DNA from: Sphingomonas sp. BT-65
Lineage (GTDB): Bacteria > Pseudomonadota > Alphaproteobacteria > Sphingomonadales > Sphingomonadaceae
Length of the DNA: 64,000 nucleotides
Assembly: GCF_026107375.2 (NCBI RefSeq)
Contig: NZ_JAPCIA010000001.1
Location: 1,798,001 to 1,862,000 of the forward strand
Direction: 5' to 3'
A program made the position numbers and the translations under genes. The notes beneath the pieces were generated by a model. It saw only the letters and a program-made list of their open reading frames with translations. It made no database searches and was not told the DNA's origin. Shown here one piece after another: positions 48,568 to 58,516 of the stretch (the stretch's first letter is position 1; every line of letters starts with the position of its first letter).

Positions 48568-49671
48568 TTAGTACCTGCCCCATACGAAGCGCGACGACAG
48601 CGCGAAGTTCCACACCGCCGCCACCAGGATGCCGGCGAGCGCCGAGGGCGCCCATTGCGCCTGCTGCACGTCGTGGAGGAACGCCGCCACCCCGACATTG
48701 GCGATCGCGCCGACCGAACAGACCAGGCAGAAACCGATCCAGCCGTCCAGAAGCTGGCGGAACCCCTTGAGGCGCGCGTCGCGATAGGTGAGCGCGTTGT
48801 TGAGAAAGAAGTTGAACGTCATCGCCACCAGCGTCGCGACGATCGTACCGGTGAGGAAGCTGTAGCCGAACAGGCGGTAGAACAGCCACAGCGCTCCGAA
48901 ATGCACCCCCGCGCCGAGCGCACCGACGCCCGAGAACATTACGAACCGCACCGGAATCACACGCCCAAACATGCGGTCGTAGAGCGCAATCAGATATTCC
49001 ATCGCCACGACGTGATCGAGCTTGCTCTCGCCCTCGGCACGGGTGCGGAAGACATAGGGCAGCTCGACGAACTTCAGCGGCCGCGGGCTGGCCGTCATGA
49101 TGTCGAGCAGGATCTTGAAACCGATCGCCGAGAGATGCGGGACCATGCCCCGCACCAATTCGCTGCGGATCATGAAGAAGCCGCTCATCGGATCGGTGAG
49201 ATCGGCCTTGAGCACGCGGCGCGACAGCTTGGCCGCGAGCGCCGACTTGGCGACGCGGTCGCCATCCCACGCACCAGTGCCGCCGCCGTCGACGAAGCGC
49301 GAGCCGATCGCGACGTCGAGGCCGGCATCGGCCTGGAGCGCGTCGAGCATCCGCGGCAGCAGCGTCTCGTCATGCTGCATGTCGCCGTCGATCACCGCGA
49401 CCAACGGCGCGGCGGTCGCGCACATCCCCTCGATCGTCGCCGAGGAGAGGCCGCGCCGCCCGATGCGCTGGATCACGCGGACGCGCGGATCGATCCGCCC
49501 CAGTTCGCGCGCCGCGTCGGCGGTGCCGTCCGGGCTGTCGTCGTCGACGAAGATCGCTTCCCAGCGCCGCCCCGCCAGCGCCTTGTCGAGCGCGGCGACG
49601 AGCACCGGCACATTGCGTTGCTCGTTGAAGGTCGGAATGACGACCGCCAGCTCGAGCGAAGCCTGGCTCAC
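48568..49671 (-). CDS. GT2 (DPM1-like) glycosyltransferase fused to a GtrA domain
   Basis: A protein of 367 residues from the GTG at 49671, overlapping the leuB stop by 4 bp. The GT-A domain (about 1-235) has [39 protein letters not shown] and [20 protein letters not shown], the dolichol-phosphate-mannose-synthase pattern, and [21 protein letters not shown]. The C-terminal GtrA part (about 235-365) has four helices ([20 protein letters not shown], ...). It likely loads a sugar onto polyprenyl phosphate and moves it across the membrane. It is translationally linked to leuB, an unusual neighbour. Confidence 0.92.
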   Translation of the reverse strand: MSQASLELAVVIPTFNEQRNVPVLVAALDKALAGRRWEAIFVDDDSPDGTADAARELGRIDPRVRVIQRIGRRGLSSATIEGMCATAAPLVAVIDGDMQHDETLLPRMLDALQADAGLDVAIGSRFVDGGGTGAWDGDRVAKSALAAKLSRRVLKADLTDPMSGFFMIRSELVRGMVPHLSAIGFKILLDIMTASPRPLKFVELPYVFRTRAEGESKLDHVVAMEYLIALYDRMFGRVIPVRFVMFSGVGALGAGVHFGALWLFYRLFGYSFLTGTIVATLVAMTFNFFLNNALTYRDARLKGFRQLLDGWIGFCLVCSVGAIANVGVAAFLHDVQQAQWAPSALAGILVAAVWNFALSSRFVWGRY

Positions 49672-50714
49672 CCCAGGGCCTTCAGCACCGCGTCGCCCAT
49701 CTCGGCGGTCGAGAGCGATCCACCCAGATCCGCGGTCCGTGCGCCGCGCACCAGCGCCGCGGTCACCGCCGCCTCGATCCGGTCGGCCGCGTCCTCCATC
49801 CCAAGCGAATAGCGCAGCAGCATCGCTGCCGAGAGGATCGTCGCGCAGGGATTGGCCTTGCCCTGTCCCGCAATGTCCGGCGCCGAGCCGTGGATCGGCT
49901 CGTACAGCCCCTTGCCCGACCCGCCGAGCGCGGCCGAGGGCAGCATGCCGATCGAGCCCGCGCACATGCTCGCCTGATCCGAGAGGATGTCGCCGAACAG
50001 GTTTCCGGTGACGATCACGTCGAACTGGCCCGGGTTGCGCACCAGCTGCATCGCGGCGTTGTCGACATACATATGGGTCAGCGCGACGTCCGGGAACTCG
50101 GCCGAGACCTCGATCACCACGTCGCGCCACAGCTGCGAGGTTTCGAGGACATTGGCCTTGTCGACCGAGCAGAGCTTCCTGTTGCGCACCCGCGCGGTCT
50201 CGAACCCGACCCGGGCGATGCGCGCCACCTCGTCCTCGTTATAGGACATGATGTCATAGCCCTCGCGGCGCCCGCTCGCGGTGGTTCGCATGCCCTTCTC
50301 GCCGAAATAGACGTCGCCGTTGAGCTCGCGCACGATCACCATGTCGATCGCGCCCGCCACCTCAGGCTTGAGCGCCGAGGCGTCCTCGAGGCCGGGGAAC
50401 AGCCGTGCCGGGCGCAGGTTCGCGAACAGCTCGAGCGCCTTGCGCAGACCGAGGATCGCCTGTTCGGGCCGCAGATGGCGTTCGAGATTATCGCAGCGCG
50501 GATCGCCGACTGCGCCGAACAGCAGCGCGTCGGCACGCCGCGCAAGGTCGAGCGTGCGCTCGGGAAGCGGATGGCCGTCGCTGAAATAGGCCGCGCCGCC
50601 GACCGGGGCCTCCTCGAAGGTCAGGCCGAGATCGAGCGCGTCGAGCACGCGGCGCGCCTGCGCGGTGACTTCGGGGCCGATCCCGTCGCCGGGAAGAATT
50701 GCGATCAGCGGCAT
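49668..50714 (-). CDS. leuB: 3-isopropylmalate dehydrogenase
   Basis: A protein of 348 residues from the ATG at 50714; upstream in-frame starts would run through the inverted repeat. Leucine synthesis: oxidises 3-isopropylmalate with [22 protein letters not shown] is the start, [18 protein letters not shown] and [11 protein letters not shown] follow, then the metal site [26 protein letters not shown] and [22 protein letters not shown] near residue 285. All motifs are intact. The gene leads the GT2/GtrA gene by a 4-bp overlap. Confidence 0.97.
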   Translation of the reverse strand: MPLIAILPGDGIGPEVTAQARRVLDALDLGLTFEEAPVGGAAYFSDGHPLPERTLDLARRADALLFGAVGDPRCDNLERHLRPEQAILGLRKALELFANLRPARLFPGLEDASALKPEVAGAIDMVIVRELNGDVYFGEKGMRTTASGRREGYDIMSYNEDEVARIARVGFETARVRNRKLCSVDKANVLETSQLWRDVVIEVSAEFPDVALTHMYVDNAAMQLVRNPGQFDVIVTGNLFGDILSDQASMCAGSIGMLPSAALGGSGKGLYEPIHGSAPDIAGQGKANPCATILSAAMLLRYSLGMEDAADRIEAAVTAALVRGARTADLGGSLSTAEMGDAVLKALG

Positions 50715-50736
50715 TGGCACTCCCACGCTCGTCCTC

Positions 50737-50755
50737 GGTCCAGCGGTGCTGGACC
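50737..50755. repeat. small hairpin upstream of leuB
   Basis: The perfect stem GGTCCAGC/GCTGGACC has a three-base loop (GGT). It stands between the leuB start and the long inverted repeat. Confidence 0.5.
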
Positions 50756-50759
50756 GTGT

Positions 50760-50841
50760 GCGGCACCAGCCCGCTCCCCCACCCGGCCACCCATAGGATA
50801 CTGGCGTTGGGAGGCCGGGTGGGGGAGCGGGCTGGTGCCGC
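50760..50841. repeat. perfect 29-bp inverted repeat between recO and leuB
   Basis: The arm at 50760-50788 (GCGGCACCAGCCCGCTCCCC...) is the exact reverse complement of 50813-50841, 29 of 29 bases, with a 24-bp loop. Both flanking genes are on the minus strand. It could act as a terminator-like structure or be a mobile repeat; no T-run follows on either strand. Confidence 0.9.
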
Positions 50842-50875
50842 CACAATCTAAGCGCGCATTACCGCCTTGGCGGCG

Positions 50876-51607
50876 TCACGCAACCGCCCTCTTGAGCCGC
50901 TCGACCAGCCGCGCGCGCGCGGCGAGCACCTCAGCGGCCTTGCCGTGCAGCAGGTCGCGCTCGAGGAAATGCCCGGTGAGGCGCAGGCCTGCGAAGATGT
51001 CGTCCCACTCCGCCGCCCCGCCTGCGATCACGAAGCGCGGCAATGGCAGCAGGCGCGATTCATAGCCGATCGCGCCCGAGCGGCTGACCGCGGTCCCGCT
51101 CTTCGGGCTCACATAAGCGAGGTCGTCATTGATGCCGGTCGCGGCACAGCGGTCGAGATCGAGCCCGAAGCCGAGCGCCGCCAGCATCAGCAACTCGTAA
51201 CGCACCAACGCCGCCGCCCAGCCGCGCGCCGCGGGCGCCGCCTCGATCGCGTCGAGCATGCCGCCGAGCGCGGCGTGGATCTGCGGATAGGGCTGGCTCT
51301 CGGGCAGCGAGGCGGCGGTGAGCGCGGTCGCCCATTCGAACGCGGCGGCGGGCAGTGGCTCGCGGAACATCGGCGCGCGGCTATGGACCAGCTCGACGGT
51401 AAGCGCGGGCAATTGCTCCTCGGTCCGCGCGCGCCAGTCGCCGAGGATGACGTTGGCGGGCTGGAGCACCGGCCGCAGCTGCCGCGAACGCCCGCCACGG
51501 ACATAGCCGGCCAGCAGCCCCGCCTCTGCCGTCAGCGCCCGCACGATCGCCCCGGATTCGCCGTGCGGGCGGATCGCGAGGACGATGGCGGTGGTGGCGA
51601 GGTGCAT
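50876..51607 (-). CDS. recO: DNA repair protein RecO
   Basis: A protein of 243 residues that loads RecA in the RecFOR pathway. The N-terminal OB fold has [36 protein letters not shown], residues about 4-40, then [19 protein letters not shown]. The C-terminal helical domain has [22 protein letters not shown], then [29 protein letters not shown]. The zinc-finger cysteines are absent, as is usual in this group. The FemAB-like gene lies 31 bp away downstream of none of it; its stop faces the recO start at 51639. Confidence 0.93.
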   Translation of the reverse strand: MHLATTAIVLAIRPHGESGAIVRALTAEAGLLAGYVRGGRSRQLRPVLQPANVILGDWRARTEEQLPALTVELVHSRAPMFREPLPAAAFEWATALTAASLPESQPYPQIHAALGGMLDAIEAAPAARGWAAALVRYELLMLAALGFGLDLDRCAATGINDDLAYVSPKSGTAVSRSGAIGYESRLLPLPRFVIAGGAAEWDDIFAGLRLTGHFLERDLLHGKAAEVLAARARLVERLKRAVA

Positions 51608-51638
51608 GGCGTCTGTGTAGGCGCAATGGCGGTGGTTT

Positions 51639-52556
51639 TCAGCCCCGCCGCAGCTTCTTGCTCAGCCCGTCCAGCCCCGCGGCCTCGACCAGTGCCTTGC
51701 CGCCCGCCACCGCGCGGTTGAAGCCGCCGAGTGCCGTAGTCGCCGCACGATTGGCGAGGCTGGGGCGGAGCAGCAGCAGGTCGAGACAGGCGACCCCGCC
51801 GGTCGAATATTGCCGCTTGTGCTGCCCCTCGCCCTCGGTGAAGTCGAACCGCGCGAACCGGCCCTCCGCGAACAGGTCGCGAAACGCCTCCATCTGCAGC
51901 ACCGCCCCCGGAGACAGCTCGTTGAACGCAGGATCGTGCCCGACATATTCGTAGATCAACGTTTCGCCCATCGCCGGGCAATAGAGATAGGCGGCAGGCG
52001 CGTCGCCGATGAAGAGCAGCCACGCGCGCACTTCGTCCGCGGCGGCCTTCTCCAGCATCGTGCGGATGAAATCGGGCGTGCCGGGCAGCCCCTCGCCCAT
52101 CAGCTTTTCCTGATAGGTATTGACCGCGATGCCCCGCGCGATGCCGTGGAACGCCTGCAATTCGGCCTGGGTACGGAAGCGCCGTACATTGAGCTGCCCG
52201 CCCGACACCTGCGCGACCTTCTTGGCCTTGCGCTTCACCCCCTGGCGCGCGTTGGACGAGAGGCTGCCGAGATAGGCGTCGTAGGTGCCGGTCAGGTCCG
52301 CGAAGTAACGCGTATAGCGCTGGCGCACGAAGCCGATCATCCCGCCCGAGGCATAGGTCATCGCCTCCAGCCGGTCCTCCGGCAGCGAGGTCACGATATA
52401 GCCCTGCGCGTCGTCGGGCAGCGGCGGGAGCTGCGGCAGCCGCCCCTCGCGCGCCCCATCGAGGCTCACCGGCACCGGCACCATCGTCCGCTTGACGCGC
52501 AGCACGGTGCGCGCGCCGATGCGGAAGTTGAGCGCGGCGGCCGCGACGCTGGTCAC
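51639..52556 (-). CDS. FemAB/GNAT-fold (BioF2-like) acyltransferase-type protein
   Basis: A protein of 305 residues from the GTG at 52556, overlapping the upstream stop by 4 bp. [20 protein letters not shown] near residue 125-145 and [37 protein letters not shown] and [24 protein letters not shown] match the BioF2-like half of FemAB acyl/aminoacyl-transferases, which join groups onto cell-wall or surface-polysaccharide precursors. [13 protein letters not shown] follows near the C-terminus. The acceptor is unknown. It is coupled to a polysaccharide deacetylase, which favours a role in surface glycan modification. Confidence 0.85.
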   Translation of the reverse strand: MTSVAAAALNFRIGARTVLRVKRTMVPVPVSLDGAREGRLPQLPPLPDDAQGYIVTSLPEDRLEAMTYASGGMIGFVRQRYTRYFADLTGTYDAYLGSLSSNARQGVKRKAKKVAQVSGGQLNVRRFRTQAELQAFHGIARGIAVNTYQEKLMGEGLPGTPDFIRTMLEKAAADEVRAWLLFIGDAPAAYLYCPAMGETLIYEYVGHDPAFNELSPGAVLQMEAFRDLFAEGRFARFDFTEGEGQHKRQYSTGGVACLDLLLLRPSLANRAATTALGGFNRAVAGGKALVEAAGLDGLSKKLRRG

Positions 52557-53506
52557 GCGGCCCGCTCCGCCACCAGGTTCGACCAGAGCTGCTGCGCCTG
52601 GCGGAGGCGCGTGCGGAGCAGGCTGGGCCCCAGCGGCGCGTCGTCGCGGTCGAGCGGGAGGTCGGGAAGCCCGGCGAAATGGCTGGTGACCAGCGCGCCG
52701 CGGCGCTCGGCGAGCATCCGGCACAATGCCTCGAAGCGGTGGACGTGCACCGCATTGGGGCGCGTGCCGGCGCGGTTGGCGAGCTCGAAGCCGTGGCTGA
52801 CGATCGTCACCGCGACATGACCCGCGCGCCCGGCATGATCGAGCGCATCGCGCATCTCGGCGGTCGACAGCGCGCAGATCTGGAAATGACGCAGATGCCC
52901 GGCGCGGTCCTCGATAAGGGTCACCGGCAGCTCGATGATCCCGCGATGTTCGACCGGCGCGATCTGGCGCTCGGGCAAGCCGATCGCGCTCGGCCAGGGA
53001 TGCTCGGAGCCGTTATGGCTGCTGTCGTAGCGGAAGCCGAGCTCGGCCAATGCGGTCAGCGTATCGTCGCTCGCCGAATAGCTGCCCGAGCGGAACGCCA
53101 CCGGCTTCTGCGCACCCGCCGCAACGAGCAGGTCGGACGCGGCGCGGATCAGCTCGCGCTGCTCGGCAAGCGTGAAGTCGATCAGCTCGAACGAAGCGTG
53201 ACGGCCGCGCTCTTCGTCGCTTGCTGCGGCCCAGTTGGGGTGGAGATGCAGTTGCACCTCCTGCCCCGCCGCGAGAATCGCCTCAACCACGCGCTTGATC
53301 GGGTCAATGCCATAGGCGACCGCCGGCATCGGATCGACGAAGAAGGTCGCCTTGAGCCCATGCCGCGAGAGCATGCGGAGCTGATAGCCGATGCCGACCC
53401 CCGCCGGCTCGAGCGAGCGTTCGGCGATGGCGTCGATGTCGAGCCCGGCGGCGTGGTGCCGCCACATCAGCTCGGTATCGACGGTCAGGAACACGCGAGT
53501 CGGCAT
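52553..53506 (-). CDS. polysaccharide deacetylase-type (NodB fold) protein
   Basis: A protein of 317 residues. RVFLTVDTELMW is the first strand; RHGLKATFFVDPM, EVQLHLHPNW (metal-site HxxH-like motif), then KPVAFRSGSYSASDDTLTALAELGFRYDSSHNG near residue 130-165 match polysaccharide deacetylases of the type with an altered active site. The first Asp of the usual DD pair is present as VDTE. HVAVTIVSHGFEL carries the last His. The deacetylase role is likely, but the target glycan is unknown. It is translationally coupled to the FemAB-like gene. Confidence 0.9.
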   Translation of the reverse strand: MPTRVFLTVDTELMWRHHAAGLDIDAIAERSLEPAGVGIGYQLRMLSRHGLKATFFVDPMPAVAYGIDPIKRVVEAILAAGQEVQLHLHPNWAAASDEERGRHASFELIDFTLAEQRELIRAASDLLVAAGAQKPVAFRSGSYSASDDTLTALAELGFRYDSSHNGSEHPWPSAIGLPERQIAPVEHRGIIELPVTLIEDRAGHLRHFQICALSTAEMRDALDHAGRAGHVAVTIVSHGFELANRAGTRPNAVHVHRFEALCRMLAERRGALVTSHFAGLPDLPLDRDDAPLGPSLLRTRLRQAQQLWSNLVAERAA

Positions 53507-53550
53507 GACGCGGCATTATCGCGCGGCGGTGAAGATTTCCCAAAAGCCGC

Positions 53551-56349
53551 TCAGGGCTTGATCCCCCATTTGCCATATTGGGCGTCGATGCGCGGCGCCA
53601 TCATCCGCGCCGCGGCGAGATCGGTGTCGCTCCCGGCCTGTCCCGCCGCCTTGCGCACCACGCCACGCATGTAGAGCGCCGCGGCCATGTCGGGCGCGGT
53701 ATCGAGCGCGGCGTCGAGGTCGCCCAACGCCTCCTCGGTGCGGCCGAGACGGAAATAGACCATCGCCCGACTGTCGAGCGCCGGCGCGGGATTGTCGCTC
53801 AGCTCGATCGCGCGGGTGCAGTCCTTGAGCGCGGTATCGAGCGCGAGCTGGCGCGTGCCCTTGAGCCAGCAGCGGCTGTTGAGCAGCGCAGGATTGCCCG
53901 GATGCGCCGTCACCGCCGCGTCGAGCACCGCCAGCGCCTCGTCCGCGCGGCCGTCGTCGGCGAGCAGATCGGCCTTGAGCGAGAGGAAGTCGGGCTTGTC
54001 CTTGCCCGCTGCCTCGATCTGGCGCTCGACCATCTCCAGCGCCTCGGCGCGCTGGCCCTTCTCGCCGCGCAGGTTGATCGCGGTGCTGATCGCGGTGGAC
54101 GAGCCGGGATCGAGCTCGCGCGCGGCGTCGGCATCGGCGATCGCCTTGTCGAGCTGCCCGCTCGCCTGGAACAGGCCGGCGCGGCGCAGGTGCGAATCGA
54201 CCGAGGGCTGAAGCGCGATCGCCTTGTCCATGTCCTTGATCGCCGCGGGATAATCGAACACGCGTTCGTAGAACCAGGCGCGGTGGATATAGCCATCGGC
54301 TTCGCCAGGATCCTTGGCGATGCGCTGGCCATAGGCGGCGAGAATCTTCTGGAACGCCCCGCTCTTGCGTGCGCTCGCCACGTCCTGCCAGCGCTGCGGA
54401 TAGGCGGCGGGCGCGACCGCGCGGAGCAGCCGGGTCTTGGCCTGGGCGAGCTGCTGACGCGCGGCGCCGATCTCCGCCGGCGCGACCTCGGCGCCGGTGA
54501 CGATGCGCCGGTCCTCGACCGTGAGCACCCCGCCCGCCACGCTGGTCTGGCGCGCCAGCACGCGCCCGGCGATCTGCGCCGGCAGCTTCTCGTCGCCCTC
54601 GAACGCGAAGCCCGCCCCGCCGCCCGGCAGGCGATAGCTGATGCGGACGCGGGCATGGCCGGGATCGCCGGTCGAGACCGGCAGGTCGCGCCACGCCGTG
54701 CGGCTGCGGTCGGGTTCGAAGCCGATTCCCTGCACCGCGGCGTCGAGCGTGATCTTGAAGCGCTCATTCTCGCGCACCCAGCCGGGATAGGCGATTCCGG
54801 CCGCGGTGACGACGACCGTGCCCGCGGCATCGTCGAAGCTCAGCTTGCGCTCGGTATAGGTGCTGCCGGAGACATATTCGTCGATCGCGCCGCCGGCCAT
54901 CTTCTCGATCTCGTCCTTGCCCAGCGTCGCGGTCGCGGCGCGCAGCATCTGCACGATCTGACCGCGCATCGTGAGCTTCGCGGTGAACGGCGCGGGAAAA
55001 TGGATGCCCGCGCTCTGATCCATGTCGATCTCGGCATCGACATCGGGCCGCGCGCTCGGGCGCGCCGGCAGCGCGATCAGCTCCGCTCCCGTCTCGCGCA
55101 GCGGCAGCGCATGGCGGAAGGGCGGAACGTTGCCGAGATCGGCGAGCCGGTCGCCGCTCGAGGTGCCGTCGAGCCACAGGCTCTCGCCGCCGATCACCGC
55201 GCGCACGATGACATGGTCGAACGCGCCCGGCATCGGCAGCCGGGTCGGCACCAGATCGCCGAGCTTGCTGTGCACCAGCACCGCCTCGGCCTCGATTCCC
55301 AGCTCGCGCAGGATCGCCAGCAGCAACAGGGTCTTGGCCTTGCAGTCGCCATAGCGCAGCGACCAGGTCTCCACCGGTGACTGAGGTACGTAATTGCCCT
55401 GCGCCATGCCATTGAACAGGTAGCGGACCTTGTCCTGCACCAGCTGCAGCGCCGCAGCAGCACGCATGCGCTGGTCGCTCGAGCCGCTCGCGATGACGGC
55501 GACTTCCTTGGCCAGCGCGCTGTCCGGCGCGATCAGGCCCTGGGTGCGGTAAAGCGGCGCCATCGTCCGCGCGACCGCCGCCCAGCCGGCATAGCTGGTC
55601 GCGTCGATGAAGGTCATCGGCTGGAACCGCGCGGGCGCGTCCTGGGGCATCTCGACCTGCTTGGGGATCGGCAGACTGACGCTCAACTCGCGATAGCCGC
55701 CCGCGATGCTGGTCACCTGCGGCTTGGCATAGCCGGCATAGGATTTCCAGTTCACCTTCGCCGTCTCGGGCCAGATCATCCGCACGCGTCCGAACTGGAC
55801 GCGCATCGGCTCGGGAAACAGCGGCAGGCTGCTCTGCATCTCGCCGCCGAGCGTGGGGTCCTTGCGCGTGGTCGAGAAGCGCAGGCGCAGCACGTCGCCG
55901 ACGCGCAGCCCCTCGACCGGCATCGTCGCGGTGAGCAGCCCATCGAGCTGCATCTGCTCGAGCTTCTGCTCGCGCCGGATCACCGACAGCTGCTTGCCCC
56001 CGGCGAGCAGGTCGATCGTCTCGCCGTCGCGCAGGATCGATGCGCTGTGCACGATCAGGTCGCCCCGGTCCGGGCTCCAGGGGAGCGTGATCGTCCCCGC
56101 CTGGGTCAGCACCTGCGGCGAGGCGATGCGCATGGCGCTCTCGACATAGTGCCACACCTGCCCCTCGGCGAAGCGCTGCTGCTGGTCGAGCACCAGGAGC
56201 ACCGGCGCGTCCTCGCCGATCTTCGCCGGGTCGACCGGCGGCGCCGGCTTCACCCAGTCCGGCGCCGGCGCATAGACGGGCTTGTCGCCCGCCCATGCGG
56301 GCGCGGCGGATGCCAGCAGCACGGCCAGCAAGGCAGTCTTACGGATCAT
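53551..56349 (-). CDS. exported DUF3857/transglutaminase/TPR protein
   Basis: A protein of 932 residues from the ATG at 56349 (GGGGG upstream). Signal peptide to about AWAGD (residue 21). DUF3857 covers about 55-210 (VHSASILRDGETIDLL, GLRVGDVLRLRFSTTRKD). A transglutaminase domain follows (about 285-400): SLRYGDCKAKTLLLLAILRELGI with the catalytic Cys, GAFDHVIVRAV with His, WLDGTSSGDRL with Asp. The last 280 residues carry TPR repeats (GYIHRAWFYERVFDYPAAIKDMDKAI, and so on). It is probably periplasmic, with cell-envelope or protein cross-linking or peptidase-like activity not proven. It starts downstream of the uvrC stop by about 58 bp. Confidence 0.9.
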   Translation of the reverse strand: MIRKTALLAVLLASAAPAWAGDKPVYAPAPDWVKPAPPVDPAKIGEDAPVLLVLDQQQRFAEGQVWHYVESAMRIASPQVLTQAGTITLPWSPDRGDLIVHSASILRDGETIDLLAGGKQLSVIRREQKLEQMQLDGLLTATMPVEGLRVGDVLRLRFSTTRKDPTLGGEMQSSLPLFPEPMRVQFGRVRMIWPETAKVNWKSYAGYAKPQVTSIAGGYRELSVSLPIPKQVEMPQDAPARFQPMTFIDATSYAGWAAVARTMAPLYRTQGLIAPDSALAKEVAVIASGSSDQRMRAAAALQLVQDKVRYLFNGMAQGNYVPQSPVETWSLRYGDCKAKTLLLLAILRELGIEAEAVLVHSKLGDLVPTRLPMPGAFDHVIVRAVIGGESLWLDGTSSGDRLADLGNVPPFRHALPLRETGAELIALPARPSARPDVDAEIDMDQSAGIHFPAPFTAKLTMRGQIVQMLRAATATLGKDEIEKMAGGAIDEYVSGSTYTERKLSFDDAAGTVVVTAAGIAYPGWVRENERFKITLDAAVQGIGFEPDRSRTAWRDLPVSTGDPGHARVRISYRLPGGGAGFAFEGDEKLPAQIAGRVLARQTSVAGGVLTVEDRRIVTGAEVAPAEIGAARQQLAQAKTRLLRAVAPAAYPQRWQDVASARKSGAFQKILAAYGQRIAKDPGEADGYIHRAWFYERVFDYPAAIKDMDKAIALQPSVDSHLRRAGLFQASGQLDKAIADADAARELDPGSSTAISTAINLRGEKGQRAEALEMVERQIEAAGKDKPDFLSLKADLLADDGRADEALAVLDAAVTAHPGNPALLNSRCWLKGTRQLALDTALKDCTRAIELSDNPAPALDSRAMVYFRLGRTEEALGDLDAALDTAPDMAAALYMRGVVRKAAGQAGSDTDLAAARMMAPRIDAQYGKWGIKP

Positions 56350-56407
56350 TGTAACCCCCGGTGTTCTCACCGGAACCTAGCGCGGGCCGCGACGGGGGCA
56401 AGCGCGA

Positions 56408-58324
56408 TCAGCGCGCGTGGTAGAAGTCGTAGACCTGCTGCGCGACCGCGGCGCTCACGCCAGGCGCCTTTTTGAGGTCGTCGAGGCTGGCGCCGCGCAC
56501 CGCGCGCGCAGTGCCGAAGTGCATCAGCAGCGCCTTCTTGCGCGCCGGGCCGATGCCCGGAACCTCGTCGAGCGGGCTGGCGGTGATCGCCTTGGCGCGC
56601 TTCTGGCGGTGCGCGCCGATCGCGAAGCGGTGGACCTCGTCGCGCAGCTTCTGGATGTGGAACAGCGCGGGCGAATTGGCCGGCAGCATCCGTTCGCTGC
56701 CGTCCATCAGATGGAACACCTCGCGCCCCTCGCGCCCGTGATGCGGCCCCTTGGCGACGCCGACCAGGCAGACATCCTCGATCCCCAGCTCCTCCAGCAC
56801 CGCACGCGCGGCGTTGAGCTGGCCGCGCCCGCCGTCGATCAGCACGAGATCGGGCCACACGCCCCTGTCGCGATCCGGGTCCTCTTCCTGCGCGCGGCTG
56901 AAGCGGCGCGTGAACACCTCGCGCATCATCGCGAAATCATCGTCGGTCGCGGCGCTGCGGATGTTGAACTTGCGATACTGGCCGGTGCGGAATCCCTCCG
57001 GCCCGGCGACGATCATCGCGCCGACCGCATTGGTCCCCTGGATGTGCGAGTTGTCATAAACCTCGATCCGGTCGGGCGGCTCGGCCAGCCCGAACAGGTC
57101 GGCGATGTCGCGCAATATCTTCGCCTGGGTGGTCGATTCGGCCATGCGCCGGTCGAGCGCCTCGACCGCGTTGCGCTGCGCCTGCTCCATCAGCTTGCGC
57201 CGCGCGCCGCGCTGGGGGCGGGAAAGCTCGACCTTGAACCCGGCGCGCTCGGCCAGCGCCTCGCCGAGCAGCGCCGCCTCGGGCAGCTCGCGGTCGAGCA
57301 GCACCGTCTTGGGCGGCGGGACCTCCTCGTAGAATTGCATGAGGAACTGGCTCAGCACCTCCTCCTCCGGCACCTCGGCGGTGTGCGCGGGGAAGAAGGC
57401 GCGGTGGCCCCAATTCTGCCCGCCGCGGATAAAGAAGGCCTGGATGCCCATCACCCCCTGCTTGCACGCGAGCGCGAAGATGTCGGCGTCGCCCACCCCC
57501 TCGGCGTTGATCGCCTGGCTGCCCTGGATGAAGGTCAGCGCCTTCAACCGGTCGCGCAGCACCGCGGCGAGCTCGAAATCGAGATTCGCGGCCGCGGCCT
57601 GCATCTGCTCGCCGAGCTTGGCCTGGACCTTGGTCGACTTGCCCGACAGGAAGTCGCGCGCGTCGGACACCAGTTCCTCATACCCCTCTTTGTCGATGCG
57701 ATCGACGCAGGGCGCCGAGCAGCGGCGGATCTGGTAGAGCAGGCACGGCCGGTCGCGGGTGTTGAAGAAACCGTCGGTGCAGGAGCGCAACAGGAACAAT
57801 TTCTGCAACGCATTGAGCGTCTTCCGCACCTGCCCCGCGCCCGCGAACGGCCCGAAATAGTCGCCCTTGATGCGCCGCGCGCCGCGATGGAGCTGGACGC
57901 GCGGGAAATCATGGTCGCCGCGCAGCAGGATGTAGGGGAAGCTTTTGTCGTCGCGCAGCAGCACATTGTAGGCGGGGCGGAAGCGCTTGATCAGCTGCGC
58001 CTCGAGCAGCAGCGCCTCGGCCTCGTTGTTGGTCGTCACCACGGTCATCGACCGGGTCTGCGCGATCATCCGGCGCAGGCGGTTGGAGAGCTTGGCGGGC
58101 TGGGTGTAGTTGGCGACGCGGTTCTTGAGCGCGCGCGCCTTGCCGACATAGAGCACGTCGCCGCGCGCATCCTGCATGCGATAGACGCCCGGCCGCACGG
58201 GCAAGGTCTTCAGGACATTGCGGATCGCCGCCACCCCGGCGTCGAGATCGGGCGTCTCCGACCCGCGCACGGCGTAGGTCGCGGTCTCTTCGTTGAAACG
58301 GTTGGGGGAATTGGGGTCGGACAT
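56408..58324 (-). CDS. uvrC: excinuclease ABC subunit C
   Basis: A protein of 638 residues from the ATG at 58324 (MSDPNSPNRF). It makes both incisions in nucleotide excision repair. The N-terminal GIY-YIG domain has RPGVYRMQDARGDVLYVGKARALKNRVANYT; FNTRDRPCLLYQIRRCSAPC is the cysteine-rich iron-sulfur-like segment; the UVR motif, the RNase H-like part (IEVYDNSHIQGTNAVGAMIV, VLIDGGRGQLNAARAVLEELG) and a C-terminal HhH pair (LDEVPGIGPARKKALLMHFG) follow. All parts are present. Its start is 58 bp from repeat copy 6. Confidence 0.97.
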   Translation of the reverse strand: MSDPNSPNRFNEETATYAVRGSETPDLDAGVAAIRNVLKTLPVRPGVYRMQDARGDVLYVGKARALKNRVANYTQPAKLSNRLRRMIAQTRSMTVVTTNNEAEALLLEAQLIKRFRPAYNVLLRDDKSFPYILLRGDHDFPRVQLHRGARRIKGDYFGPFAGAGQVRKTLNALQKLFLLRSCTDGFFNTRDRPCLLYQIRRCSAPCVDRIDKEGYEELVSDARDFLSGKSTKVQAKLGEQMQAAAANLDFELAAVLRDRLKALTFIQGSQAINAEGVGDADIFALACKQGVMGIQAFFIRGGQNWGHRAFFPAHTAEVPEEEVLSQFLMQFYEEVPPPKTVLLDRELPEAALLGEALAERAGFKVELSRPQRGARRKLMEQAQRNAVEALDRRMAESTTQAKILRDIADLFGLAEPPDRIEVYDNSHIQGTNAVGAMIVAGPEGFRTGQYRKFNIRSAATDDDFAMMREVFTRRFSRAQEEDPDRDRGVWPDLVLIDGGRGQLNAARAVLEELGIEDVCLVGVAKGPHHGREGREVFHLMDGSERMLPANSPALFHIQKLRDEVHRFAIGAHRQKRAKAITASPLDEVPGIGPARKKALLMHFGTARAVRGASLDDLKKAPGVSAAVAQQVYDFYHAR

Positions 58325-58382
58325 CGTCGTCGCGATGTAAGCGGATTGCGCCGCACTTTCCATCTGATAGCCTGCACCGATC

Positions 58383-58516
58383 ATTCCTCCCCCGGAGGGG
58401 GAGGGGGACCAGCGAAGCTGGTGGAGGGGTAGTCGCCCCGAGCGATACCGTTGGTTGTGCGGGGAGCTACCCCTCCACCGCCTTCGGCGGTCCCCCTCCC
58501 CCTCCGGGGGAGGAAT
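58383..58516. repeat. palindromic repeat, copy 6, in the uvrC/M20 divergent promoter region
   Basis: 134 bp with a perfect 28-bp terminal inverted repeat (ATTCCTCCCCCGGAGGGGGA... at 58383-58410 and its complement at 58489-58516). It fills most of the 220-bp gap between the divergent starts of uvrC and the M20 gene. Confidence 0.92.
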
